Of a stretch of 64,000 bases of DNA, positions 35,380-45,092 are shown one piece after another; the first letter of the stretch is position 1; the number at the start of each line of letters is the position of its first letter. Below the pieces are notes generated by a model, which had not been told where the DNA came from, did no database searches, and worked only from the letters and a program-made list of their open reading frames with translations. The DNA lies in the NCBI GenBank assembly GCA_009599575.1, contig VWND01000064.1, positions 806,001 to 870,000 of the forward strand, given 5' to 3'. A program made the position numbers and the translations under genes. The stretch comes from Blumeriella jaapii (Eukaryota; Ascomycota; Leotiomycetes; Helotiales; Drepanopezizaceae).

Positions 35380-36696
35380 CAGACTGTTCGTAGACGAATG
35401 TAACTGGATACCCAGGGACTGTGGCTGTAACTCTTGCAAGGCGGCGTGGGCGATCGATACATGTTCGGTTTGTTCCAGACAAGCCAACGCTGAAAAAGAT
35501 GCGATGGTTATGTGAGGTTCGAGGCGTCTTTGAATGATCAGCGTAAGCGCAATAAGCCACCCCCGAAAACCCACCTCTGCTATCTCGAGGCAACGCAACA
35601 AATGGTACTTCGATAATCCAGGGCCAGAATCCAACAACGCCCTGCGGCGTACCTTCCTTTCCCAGGATACTTTTTCCACGGGCTTCGAAGCGCAGCGGCT
35701 TGTCAAGACAACACGTTTTATGCAGGTTCTTCTAGTGCAGAATATTCAAGCGCACTCTGAGTGTCAGGCAGGATTAAGTGATTCGTTACCATAGAAAGAA
35801 AGCATATCCTTCTCGGTTTGTACTTTGCTATAGTAAGTAGTTATGTAGGTACTTTAAGTCAACATCGGTTCGGAGCATGTAATCTAGCTTTATCAAAACC
35901 TTTTCGAATGGCTACGTAATTGTTTATTCAATGACATTATTAATTTAGAGCTTGAAGCTCGACCATGACTTACGAATTTTGAAAACTTTGCTTTGGGTTT
36001 TATTGCAATTAATTTTTGTTGATTGAATTGAAATATATACGTATCGTAAAGGGCTAGAGTTCTTCTTTAACCGGCAGGTAGGTGGCCGTTCTCACCGATT
36101 AAGCGAAAATGTACTATTTCTACGGACCTGACTGACTAGCTTCACGGCTTCACAGCATCCAATACAAATAACTTTGATAACGTATGATAGCATTTTATTT
36201 TCATTAACTATGTGAGGCCAATAATGAACTATTTTCCAAGTACCATACATAATTCTTTCGTCATGTTCGCAACTTGAAAATGTCCGAGTTTCTTAGCAAC
36301 TTTCGTAGACTTCATAACACAATCTATTTTGTACTAGAAACACGTCAAAATGTTAAAAATCTCACAACGCTTTTAAATCCCACTTCTATATACCCCGACC
36401 GGTATAAACGAAACATCCCAATCGACCGTTGATCTTACATGCTACGAGGTCACAAACAACGACATGTTACAATGTGTACTTTTTTCTACGGAGCATTTTT
36501 CTTCAAGAACACATACATACATCCATTCCGAAAGGCCCAGAGCCTCTGTTATGATCATTTTCACCTAGCAGCGTCCCAACTGCTTTCCATCTCTTTTCCC
36601 TTCCATCCGTCCATTCATACATCCAGAGCAAAACAACATCAACAAAGCTCACCACCCGAAATCACCCCAAACCGCAGAGATCCCACCCCTCAAATC
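35380..36696. other. Spacer, AT-rich in the middle
   Basis: No gene seen. The stretch 35.8-36.4 kb is AT-rich but keeps CA/TG dinucleotides. The 3' side of both flanking genes converges here. Confidence 0.45.
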
Positions 36697-38024
36697 TCAT
36701 TGCCTCCCACCACTTCCGTCCTGATCCCGAGGCCGACCCTGGCGCTGGTCCCAATCCCGCGTCTTTTCCTCAGCCAGCGAATAAGGCCGGTACGAATCTC
36801 GCGGCCGGTACGTATCCCTCTGCCGGGGCCGGTACGAATCCCCACCCCAACGACGTTGATCATGGTAGTGATGAGCACGAGCAAGCCCATTCCCAAACCC
36901 AGACGCGTACTCGCCCTCTCTCTCCTCCGCCCGAAAGCGCTGATAGCGTCCCGCCTCGCCCGATCTCAGATCCCGACTACCATCGCGGTGCGGCTCTCGC
37001 ACTCGCTCATCGACGTGGTGGTGGCCGTACTGCCATTGGTCTCGGCGCTCAAACGCGCGCTCGGGCCAGTACCCAGCAGCTCTCTCCCTGCCCAACCCAG
37101 CCCCGGCACCAGGACCAGTATGCCCTCCCCTCTGCTCCTTTTCACCGGCTCTCTCCCTTTCAGCAGTCCTCTGCGAAGCCTCGTTTCGCTCGGCTTCTGG
37201 CTTCGGACTCGCGCTCCTCGCTGCGTCCCTCTCTCTATCTCGCCGTAGTTTCCGCTCTCCCAGCGGCACCTGCTTATCCATGAACTTCTGGTCGCGCTTG
37301 AGGGCGCGCTGTTGGACGATGCGCGTGAGGAACGCTTCGTTCTTGGTCATTTCCTTACGAGGGGGCTCGTCGGGCTTGAGGCCGGGGTCGCTGGGCTCGG
37401 TGGGTGCTTGGGTGTGGATGTGTTCGCCGGTTTGGGCGTGCTCGGTCTTAGCTTGGGCTTGCTCGATCACGGCGTGAAGCTGCTTCAAAAGCGGTGAATC
37501 CGGTCGCGGAGGTGAGTCTGGTTGCGATCCTGACTGAAGCTGAACTCGAGCCTGTGCATGTGCGTCGAGGTCTGGCATCGAAAGAGCAGGATCGATACCC
37601 GGGAACGGCTCCTCCTCGCCAACTAGACATACTTGTTTTAGCATGTGTGCATATCGAGTATCGACTAAAAGCCAAGAACCAAATCAAACAACGCTAAACA
37701 AGGCAATTTGTTTTCTTCCCAAAACTTGAGAGCCAAAACAAAGTAGGTGAAAAGAAGAAGAGAAAACCCACAGTAATAGGCCCATGTATTCCAATCCGCA
37801 CGGTATTTTCTTACCTCCTCCCTGTTCCGTCTCACCTCCTCCCCGTTCTTCTTCCTGGTCTCGAAGTCGATCTCGAAGCCAAAGTCCGGCCCATCTTCCG
37901 CCTGTAAGAAAGCAGCGCATATGCGGTCGAAGTGCGCACGCGTGGGTCGAGGGTGGCGCGTTGCTACAGGAGGAAAGAAGTATAGACGTGCCCAGATAGT
38001 GTCGATCTGCTGGATATAGACCAT
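36697..38024 (-). CDS. Arg/Tyr/Asp-rich hypothetical protein (splice/frame unresolved)
   Basis: Exon 1 (38024-37815) encodes a compact 70-residue start, MVYIQQIDTIWARLYFFPP...DGPDFGFEIDFETRKKNGEEVRR, and ends at a good GTAAGA donor. Exon 2 (about 37664-36697) encodes DTRYAHMLKQV, then GEEEPFPGIDP, a Gln/His-rich helix, PRKEMTKNEAFLTRIVQQRALKRD, and a long Arg-rich tail with Tyr-Arg-Pro repeats (DSYRPRQRDTYRPRDSYRPY). The two phases do not agree by one base with either visible acceptor (37665/37664 or 37623/37622), so an intron choice I cannot see or a one-base error is present. I do not recognise the family. The repetitive basic tail looks disordered and RNA-binding-like. The coding DNA for the YRPR repeat is a GGTACGAATC-type tandem repeat (about 36770-36845). 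Confidence 0.6.
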
Positions 38025-38634
38025 TCTGGGTTCTTCTTAGGAGTGTCGATCTGTGACTTGTTGTTCGAGGGGTATCGATCTGAGATGGGACTTGTAGTTC
38101 GAGAAATCGAGATGGCGTGGGTTTGTATGCGTGTATGTGCGGATGAATATCGATCTGTGACTGAATCACAAGGAATAAGTGCATACACGCTTGTGGTCGA
38201 TCTCGAAAGTCGCAGATGGGTGGTATCAGGTTTCAAGGTCGAAGCGTCAAAGGTGAGATGGAAAATATCAGGTAAGGTGGAAGAGGTAAGGTAAGACGGA
38301 AAAGGTAAGGTGAGATGGAAAAGTTGAGGTGAGGTCGAGGTCGTGGTCAAGTCGTGAAAAAAGAAAGTAAACAAATACCATTCGGCAAGAGGGCGCTAGT
38401 ATGCACTTACTAACTTTGTCCCGATTCATCTCTCGATTCTTTTACTTTCCAGTCAGAAAGCTCCACAACTTTCGATTTTCTACTAGGTAGAGCAGGCAGC
38501 AGGCTCCATAGTCTATAATCTCCATTCTCATTTCATTCATGTGTCTGTGATATGATATATACATATATCCTCTCATTCCTATTGTCCCCTCTCTTATATA
38601 TGTCACGATGCGTCACGTATATCTTATTCTGAGA

Positions 38635-38665
<31 letters not shown>

Positions 38666-38710
38666 ATACCTCATTCTCAAGCCATATGTGTTGTTCTAAA
38701 TCTCCCGCCC
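38025..38710. other. Promoter region with short repeats
   Basis: Directly upstream of the minus-strand gene, TCGATCTG-type words recur at about 38044, 38077, 38150 and 38198, and a purine-rich AGGTAAGGTGAGATGGAAA-like array fills 38270-38330 (CT-rich on the coding strand). A (CT)n run lies at 38635-38665. No coding exon seen. Confidence 0.5.
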
Positions 38711-41700
38711 CTACCCCCACCGCTTCCACTCATCCTCCAGCCGCCTTAAATCCCTCTCCACGCCCGCATCCCCTGATCCCCTCCTCAACATTTCCGCCTT
38801 CGCCTTGACCTCTCTCTCCAACGAGTACCTTTCCCGCGCCTTCGTCGCCAGCATCTTATAATCGCCGCTGTCGACCGCCAGCCGGAAGATGCCGCGCATC
38901 TTCGCGCTGTACAGCTGGCAGCTCGCCTTTGGCAGCCGCTGCAGCGTCTTGTTAAACATCAGCGGGATGGCCTTCTCCTCCTCCAGCTCCGGCCACACGA
39001 CCTCGTCAAAACACTCCTCGCAGACCGTGAACTCGGGAAGCTGTGTGATCACGTGCCAGCGGCGATCGGGGAGGTCTTTATCGCGCTGGCACTCTTCAAA
39101 GGACGTCAGACGCCGAGCGAGAGACGCGAGGTCTCGCGTGTCCGGGGCGCTGTTGTGATAGGAGGCGCGGTCTGCAGCGGTTTCGAGCGCGTCGAAGTAC
39201 TGCACAAAGCGCTTGCTATCGAAGCGGAGGTCACACACTTGAGGGGAAGACGTGTTGTCGGTTCGGATGAAGACGCCACGGGTGGCTGGGAGAAGGGTTT
39301 CCACGCATTTCACGCAGCTATAACAGACGTGGAAGCCACGGACTGGCGCACCGGTCTTATGATCGATGACTGAGTGCCATTGCCGTACTGCTTCGCGCTT
39401 CCCGAGGCAGGGTGGGTACTTGTTACTGATGTCTTCCAGGCCATAGAGCAGATTCAGGTCTCGGCGTCGCTCTTTGATAGTCAGGAGCCACGCTATGCGG
39501 TACCATGGAGAGCTGCCAAAGTCACACTTTACTCCTACATCTGGTGAACGACGGGCCGGGATGAACTCGTTTCGGAACTCGGTCGGGGCTATTATCGAAT
39601 TGTAGCATGTCGGGCAGATGTCGAAATTACGACATTGAGAGAGTGTGAGCCAGTCATTGCGGCCGCGGGTGGGCTCCGTTCGGGAACATGTAGGGAGCGG
39701 CGCGACACTTCCTCGCTCGATGTCCTGCGAGTATCGTCGGTACGAACCTACCGGCTTGTCCAGATACGGTGACGGCTGGAATGCCGGAGGCTGCCAAGAT
39801 CCAGGTCTTGGGGTCTCCTGAGGCTGGAGAGCAGTGGGTGAGCTCCTGCCATCGCCTGGCGAGCGCGAATCAATTCTTGATGGGATCTGTAATGGCAACG
39901 AGCCATGATACGTAGCCGAAGGACGTTTCGCAGCAGATCCATCATTCGACTGTCTTGAGCTCGGACGAGCAGCCTCTAAGTGGTTCAATCGATCCGCCCT
40001 TGGTGTCTCGTCAGAGTGCGGCGACAACGGCCTAGCAGGTGAATTGCGACGGCCAGTTGGCGGGAAAGTTTCGGCTCTCCCCACGTGAGTAGGCGACAGC
40101 TTGGGCGAAGGAAGTGGCGAGGATCTAGAAGGCTTCAGCTCTACAGATGACCGGTCGGATCTTGACTGTGCTCTCGGACGGGTTTCCACTCTTGCAGATC
40201 CCAGATATGCTCTCCGGATCTTCTCGGAATCACTGTCTGCCGGGTCATTCTCACTGCCGCTGTAGTAAGAGTTCCTGTTAGTGGATGGCCGAGAAGAGAC
40301 ATTAGAACCTCGATCAGGTGAGCGCTGTCTCTCCCTCCGGAGACCACTATCCTCTTGAAACTGTTGCGGTCTACTCAGTTTCTCATTTCCGCTGCTCCGC
40401 GTATCCGACCCTGGTGTTCCAGGCCGAGATCCAGAATAGCTTCCACTATTTCTCTTTTCTGTCGGCGATCCAGTCTTAGCCCAGAGCGCATCGTGGACTT
40501 GCTGCCGAGCTTGGTCTTTGTTTGCTCTAACAGTGTCCGGAGAGAGAAAGTAATCCCCTCCAACGGGAGTGCGAGGGGTGGGGGTAACTTTGGGCGTGGC
40601 CTCTTGACTTGGACTGGTCGCGAAACCCGACGCACTGCGCCGGAATTGTGGTGGTATCTCTCGCGGAACCTTGGTTTCTAGAGCTGGGAGGTCCTGTCTA
40701 CTCCGTCTTCTCTCCAAGGGCGGATGTGACTGATCTACCTTGGCTTCTCTCCTGGAGGAATCTTGTTGATCTTCCCTTCGAAACGAATCTTGCCGAGGCA
40801 TTTGCACCGGCCGTTCTTCCCTACGCAACTCTTGTCGAGGCGGCTTCTCGAGCTTCTCGTCTCTTCCGGAAGAGTCCTGGGGGTGAGATCTCTCGGATCT
40901 ATGCTCCATGGGCGAATCCTGCCGGGCTGTTTCTCTCCTGGTTTCTTCCCGCCTCGTATCATGCCGGGGGGTCGCCTCTGGCCTAGGAGTCTGGGGACCA
41001 TAGGTGCTTGAGTTACGCTTCAACCCAGGCCTGGAAGAATCCTCTGTTTTCGGCTCGATACCCCCTGGCTTCCAACTGGCAGGCTCCTCTTTTCTTCGTT
41101 CTTCTCTCCTCGAGTCTCGCCGCAGCATGGTCTCCGGCCTGACAGGTTGCGAATTGTGGTACTTGCCATGCTCCGAACTCTGCCCATATCTCGGCGATTT
41201 GTCTCTCTTCGATTCACTCCTTCCCAGGTAACTGTAATCGAGCTCCTCTCGCCGCGCTTGTGGTCTGTCCTCCGGCCTTTCGGAGAAAGTGTCTCGTCGG
41301 GTTCTCCGCGTCCTGCGTCTTCTTCTCTTCGGCTTCACTCCCACTGCTCTCCGCCTTGGGAATGAACACAAATCTCCTCTCGAGGTTGTCGTACTCATTC
41401 TCCGTCTCAGGCCTCCTCCCGTCTCTCTCCTTCGGATACTCGGCTTCCTGCAGCCGGTCCCTCTCCACCGTTCCCACGTCGGCCTCGAGGATGATCGGAT
41501 TCTGGCCGACCATTCCCCGACACGGCACCTCATAGTCTGGCCATCTCACCGTCTCTCGGGACTCCCTCGCCAAGCTCACCAGCTCGTCTTCGACCGTCGG
41601 GCGTGGCGGCGGCGGGCCCCTGTACACGGGGCGCGGTGTGCGAGAACGGCTCCTGCTCCTCTCTCTGCTCCCCTCGCGCGCCCTCTCCCTCTCTCTGCTC

Positions 41701-41937
41701 GGGTCTCGATAGGCGGGTTTTACGCTCGGGGAGAGGAAGGTCGGTTGCGAAGATGAGGGAGTGCGTCTGCCAGCGTTGGTTAGCTGTGCCGCTCTCTACT
41801 TGGCCCAAATAGCCCGCCCAACTCGACACGAGAGAGACAAGAACTTACGCAGAAGAGACCGGGCTCTGACTGCCGCCCGCGCTCTTGGTCTTGAAGTAGC
41901 CGTTCGCGAGCAGCTCGTTGATGCGCAAACCGGCCAT
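38711..41937 (-). CDS. Large Ser/Arg-rich protein with conserved Cys-containing C-terminal domain
   Basis: Exon 1 41937-41849 (MAGLRINELLANGYFK...), intron of 82 nt, exon 2 41766-38711; 1,047 aa if one base is removed from the three-base run at 41299-41301, where the frame otherwise ends early. Residues about 40-70 are Arg/Ser repeats (SRERSRSRSRTPRP); residues about 190-650 are a long disordered Arg/Glu/Ser/Pro region. The last 320 residues are ordered: CRNFDICPTCYNSIIAPTEF, VKCDFGSSPWYRIAWLLTIK, GFHVCYSCVKCVETLLP, and FTVCEECFDEVVWPELEEE, i.e. four Cys-x2-Cys-type pairs that could bind zinc. Fungal homologues carry the loose name Ser/Arg-related nuclear matrix protein; no function is established. 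Nuclear location is inferred from the RS region. The 5' leader holds long (CTT)n and (CGG)n runs. Confidence 0.75.
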
Positions 41938-41944
41938 GGTCAAT

Positions 41945-42056
41945 CCTGGGCTTCTTCTTCTTCTTCTTCCCTCTTCCTCTTTTTCTTCTTCTTTTTCTTC
42001 TTCTTCTGTTTCTTCTTGTTCTTCTTCTCTGCTGCGGCGGCGGCGGCGGCGGCGTT
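41945..42056 (+). repeat. (CTT)n and (CGG)n runs in the 5' leader
   Basis: An interrupted (CTT)n tract (about 41949-42030) is followed by seven CGG units (about 42034-42054). On the coding strand of the Ser/Arg-rich gene this is a GAA-rich leader just before the ATG. Confidence 0.9.
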
Positions 42057-42527
42057 GCGTTTCGTTACGTTGTGGCCATCAGGCTGCGCTCCTCTGCGTC
42101 GTGCAAAGCCAAAGGGATGAAAATGCCGATGCGAAGCCAAGAATGGATCTGCGAGTGCGCGTGCGTGTGCGAGTGTGCGAGGGGTTATTTTCGGAGGAGT
42201 GGATAGGGGATTTGTTTCATCGTCATACTCCGAACAGTGGTTGTTAGGATCTTCCTTCGTATGAGATAGAGTGCTCGAGAGGCTCGAGAAGGAGCTTTTA
42301 GCGCTTAGCGCCGCGGCTCCTCGTCGAGATTCTCCTCCTCGTTTCTATATCTGGTCCAGCTGCGACGAAACAGAAACATCATTTATTACGAGTTTCCGCT
42401 AACGAGCACAATAGGAGAACATGGAGCCTTTCCGATGCTCTACATTCCATGGGAACCATCTCGCCGAATCGCCATGTTCTCACCACTGCTCCAACGGATT
42501 GCTGCTGCGCTCCAGATCCAGACGAGT

Positions 42528-42583
42528 CAGAGGCAGAGGCAGAGACAGAGGCAGAGGCAGAGAGCAGAAGCAGAGGCAGAGGT
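42528..42583 (+). repeat. AGAGGC hexanucleotide minisatellite
   Basis: About nine imperfect AGAGGC/AGAGAC units in a row. Confidence 0.9.
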
Positions 42584-42840
42584 CGGCACTGTCAACTGGT
42601 TTGGCTGCTTCCTACGGCCACAGCAACGTCTTTCTATGGCCAGCTGGCAGACCGTGCTGGGCGTTGCTCGAGCCCGAGGCCTCCACATTTATATCGGCCT
42701 TCCGGTTTGGGATAAACCCAGTTCCAGCTCGTGGTGTTTACTCGGTCCATGATCAACACAAGAGCATGGAATCGACAGATGTGGAGTCGAATGCTAGGCA
42801 GAGGCAACACCGAGGCGGAGGAGCGTCCCGTCCCGTTGCT

Positions 42841-42878
42841 GGACTGGACCGGACTGGACTGGACCGGACCGGACTGGC
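42841..42878 (+). repeat. GGACTGGACC minisatellite
   Basis: Alternating GGACT and GGACC pentamers, about seven units. Confidence 0.9.
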
Positions 42879-43073
42879 TCGACTCGCTCGCGTTTCTGCA
42901 AGAGATAGGCTCCATAAGTCCAGGAGTGTCGAGATGATTGATATGTGCACAAGGGCGCATCACGTCCTCGTGTGCCAGGACCCAGCAACGATCCGGACCG
43001 GTGGAAAATGAAGCGTTGCAATCTAGAAGTACACTCGAGGCGACAGCCCTCTCATCCTCGTCCCAACAACACT

Positions 43074-43613
43074 CTACCAGCCATCTTTTCCCTCCTCGTA
43101 GTCCACCAGATGCGCAAAGATGTCCCGGTCGCCATTCTCCTCCTGCTCAAGCCGCATCTTCTCCTCCGCCACCTTCTCCGCCGCCTTTTGCCTCCTCTTC
43201 GCCTTCTTCCCCCACTCCTCTCCGCCCTCCCCCTTCTCATCCCCCTCCTTCTCCTCCTCAAACTTCACGATCTTGGCCCCTGCCTTCTTCGCCCCCTCCC
43301 CCTCCCGGAAGACATTCGCGCCGCCCGCTCCGTCCGCGCCGTCCGCGCCCCCTGCCGCTGCCGCCGCCGCCGCCGCCTCCTCGAAACGCTTCTTTTGCAC
43401 CCGTTCGCCGTACTGCTGCAGGTACGGCCGCAGGAAGAGGTACGCGCCCACGATGGCGATCATGCGGACGTAGCCCACCAGCGTCATGTCGCTCCACATG
43501 CCGATGCTGTTGCGCACCAGGTTGCGGTAGCCTTGCTGCGGGAAGGTCAAGAGCCATTGGAAGAAGGCGAGGCCGCGCTCGACGAGGTGAGTGAGCGGGT
43601 CGATGGGGTCCAT
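43074..43613 (-). CDS. PGA2: PGA2-family ER protein-trafficking factor
   Basis: Single exon of 179 aa. The start MDPIDPLTHLVERGL is the first in-frame ATG. There is one membrane segment, MTLVGYVRMIAIVGAYLFLRPY (about residues 41-62), followed by an Arg/Glu helix, a polyAla run encoded by GCC/GCG repeats, and a charged C-terminus with WGKKAKRRQKAAEKVAEEK and DRDIFAHLVDYEEGKDGW. This layout (short lumenal or cytosolic start, one TM segment ending LRPY, coiled basic region, acidic end) is that of Pga2, the yeast ER protein needed for maturation of Gas1 and alkaline phosphatase. The polyAla and Gly/Ala stretch is longer than in yeast. The gene shares a divergent promoter with the CENP-S gene. Confidence 0.75.
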   Translation of the reverse strand: MDPIDPLTHLVERGLAFFQWLLTFPQQGYRNLVRNSIGMWSDMTLVGYVRMIAIVGAYLFLRPYLQQYGERVQKKRFEEAAAAAAAAGGADGADGAGGANVFREGEGAKKAGAKIVKFEEEKEGDEKGEGGEEWGKKAKRRQKAAEKVAEEKMRLEQEENGDRDIFAHLVDYEEGKDGW

Positions 43614-44116
43614 GGTCGCGGGTTTGGCGCGTGGTCGTGGTCTGGAGGAGGATGCAGAGGAGGCTCGCGAGTGTAGATTGAGGCGCTGACCTGGAATTGG
43701 TGATGTGGACGAACGGCGAGGTAGGTTCTTGTGTCGTCGGTGGCTGATGTCTCGAAATGGTGTATGGACGGACAAGGGAAGATGCGCAACCGCCTGGCTC
43801 CCGCTCAGCTCTCTCCAATGTCCGCTGTCTTCGCAATGATGATACAGGAAGAAGTGATTCGGCGCCTCGAGGGATGTAGGTAGGAAGTCGAGGTAGCACG
43901 TAGTTTGCGCCGCTGCTGTCCTCTGTGCACGAGGAAAATGGAAAATCGAGGGTCAACGCACAAGCGGCGGGCAAACGTCGGCCGGCGCGTCTCTCGATAG
44001 TTTGACGCGAATTCCCCTCTAGACACAACTCGACCACAACCCAAGACCTCCTCGATCTCTCGACTGCTCCAACCACCCGTAGAATGAGATTGGCGCATTG
44101 AAGGAAAGACCTCGAA
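43614..44116. promoter_or_regulatory. Shared divergent promoter, PGA2 (-) and CENP-S (+)
   Basis: The two ATGs lie 503 bases apart and point outwards. No strong TATA box is seen; the stretch is of balanced GC and has no recognisable exon. Confidence 0.5.
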
Positions 44117-44760
44117 ATGTCTTCTCAACCACAAGAAGATCCCATCAGCGAAGTCTGACCTCCGCTCCTCCCGACTGCCCTGCCCTCAGAAGTTCCGCCC
44201 AGCTAACGCCCAAACACAGAAACTCAAAGCCTCCCTCTGGTTCAGCATCGGCAAGCTCATCGACGAGGAGTGCCTTCGTCTAAACACGACCGCGACACCG
44301 CAATTCATCGGCGCCATGACGGAGATGGTGTGGGCGCAACTCGGTACATCCCCTTCCTTTCGTCTCCCAACCGCCTCTCCGCTCTACCTCATCTCCCTAC
44401 TCTACCCTAAGCTACTCCCCGACCAATTCGATCTCCCTCCAAAAACAACGGTTTCCATCCATACTCAACTGTGCCACAGAATCCGTCGCCACAGACCTCG
44501 AGTCCTTCTCGCGCCACGCCGGCCGCACCATCATCACGACCGACGACGTCCTGCTGGTCACGCGCCGCAACGAGGCGCTGCACGGGCTCATGCGGGATTT
44601 CGTCGATGCCCAGAAGGCGCGGGCGAAGGAGGATGTGGGCGGCGGGGGGAGGAAAAGTGTGGGGAGGCCGAGGGGGGGTGTGAATCGCCATGGGGTGGCT
44701 GCGGGAGAAGGGAGGGGGAGGGGGGAGGGGAAGGGGCAGAGGGAGGGGGAAGTAGAGTGA
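44117..44760 (+). CDS. mhf1: CENP-S/MHF1 histone-fold protein
   Basis: Three exons, 44117-44152, 44220-44343 and 44480-44760; 146 aa. Intron 1 has GCTAAC before CACAG, so the acceptor at 44219 is preferred; an in-frame alternative acceptor at 44190 would add 10 residues. The body is a histone fold: KLKASLWFSIGKLIDEECLR (helix 1), TPQFIGAMTEMVWAQLESVATDLESFSRHAGR (helix 2) and TIITTDDVLLVTRRNEALHGLMRDFVDAQ (strand, helix 3), which matches CENP-S/MHF1. With CENP-X/MHF2 it forms a tetramer that binds DNA at the kinetochore and recruits FANCM-type helicases in fork repair. The C-terminal 40 residues are a Gly/Arg/Glu-rich tail from purine-rich DNA, unusual in length and possibly DNA-binding. Confidence 0.88.
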
Positions 44761-44855
44761 ATAATGGGTTGATAAAAAGATGGAAGAGTGAGAGCTGATG
44801 GTTATATACCCCGGGTCGGAGCTTGGCGTTGGTTGTTATTTTGCTTGCTTGCTTG

Positions 44856-45092
44856 CTGTTGCCAGTAGGCAAATCAGTATTAAGTGGGTTTTGCATTTAT
44901 GTTTATATTCATTCTTTTGGTACGTCGCATAAATTGTTACAACAAGCTATACGTACATCTCAAAGCCAACGCGCTGTTGCCAGTAGGCAAATCAGTATTA
45001 AGTGGGTTTTGCATTTATCATTTATATTCATCCTTTTGGTACGTCGCATAAACTGTTACAACAAGCTATACATACATCTCAAAGCCAACGCG
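44856..45092 (+). repeat. 118-bp tandem duplication
   Basis: Copy 1 is 44856-44973 and copy 2 is 44974-45092. They match along their whole length with only a few substitutions and one added base in copy 2 (near 45019). A (TTGC)n run (about 44840-44855) touches the left end. The unit contains no open frame and lies just after the CENP-S gene. Confidence 0.95.

Larger units (their letters stand above)
42057..43073. other. Spacer with minisatellites
   Basis: No supported gene. Open frames here are created by the two minisatellites listed below and overlap on both strands. Confidence 0.45.

Noticed and set aside
36439..37248. 269-codon + strand frame, Pro/Ser/Arg-rich
   Set aside because: Antisense to the Arg/Tyr-rich gene; the minus-strand reading has intron signals and ordered segments.
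41940..42140. Lys/Glu-rich minus-strand frame and its + strand Ser/Phe mirror
   Set aside because: Both come from the (CTT)n and (CGG)n runs in the leader of the Ser/Arg-rich gene.
42421..43021. Long overlapping frames on the + strand
   Set aside because: Built on AGAGGC and GGACTGGACC minisatellites, with no family resemblance and no good start.
43258..44076. 272-codon minus-strand frame over PGA2 and its promoter
   Set aside because: It is out of frame with the clear PGA2 protein and is open because of GC-rich repeats.
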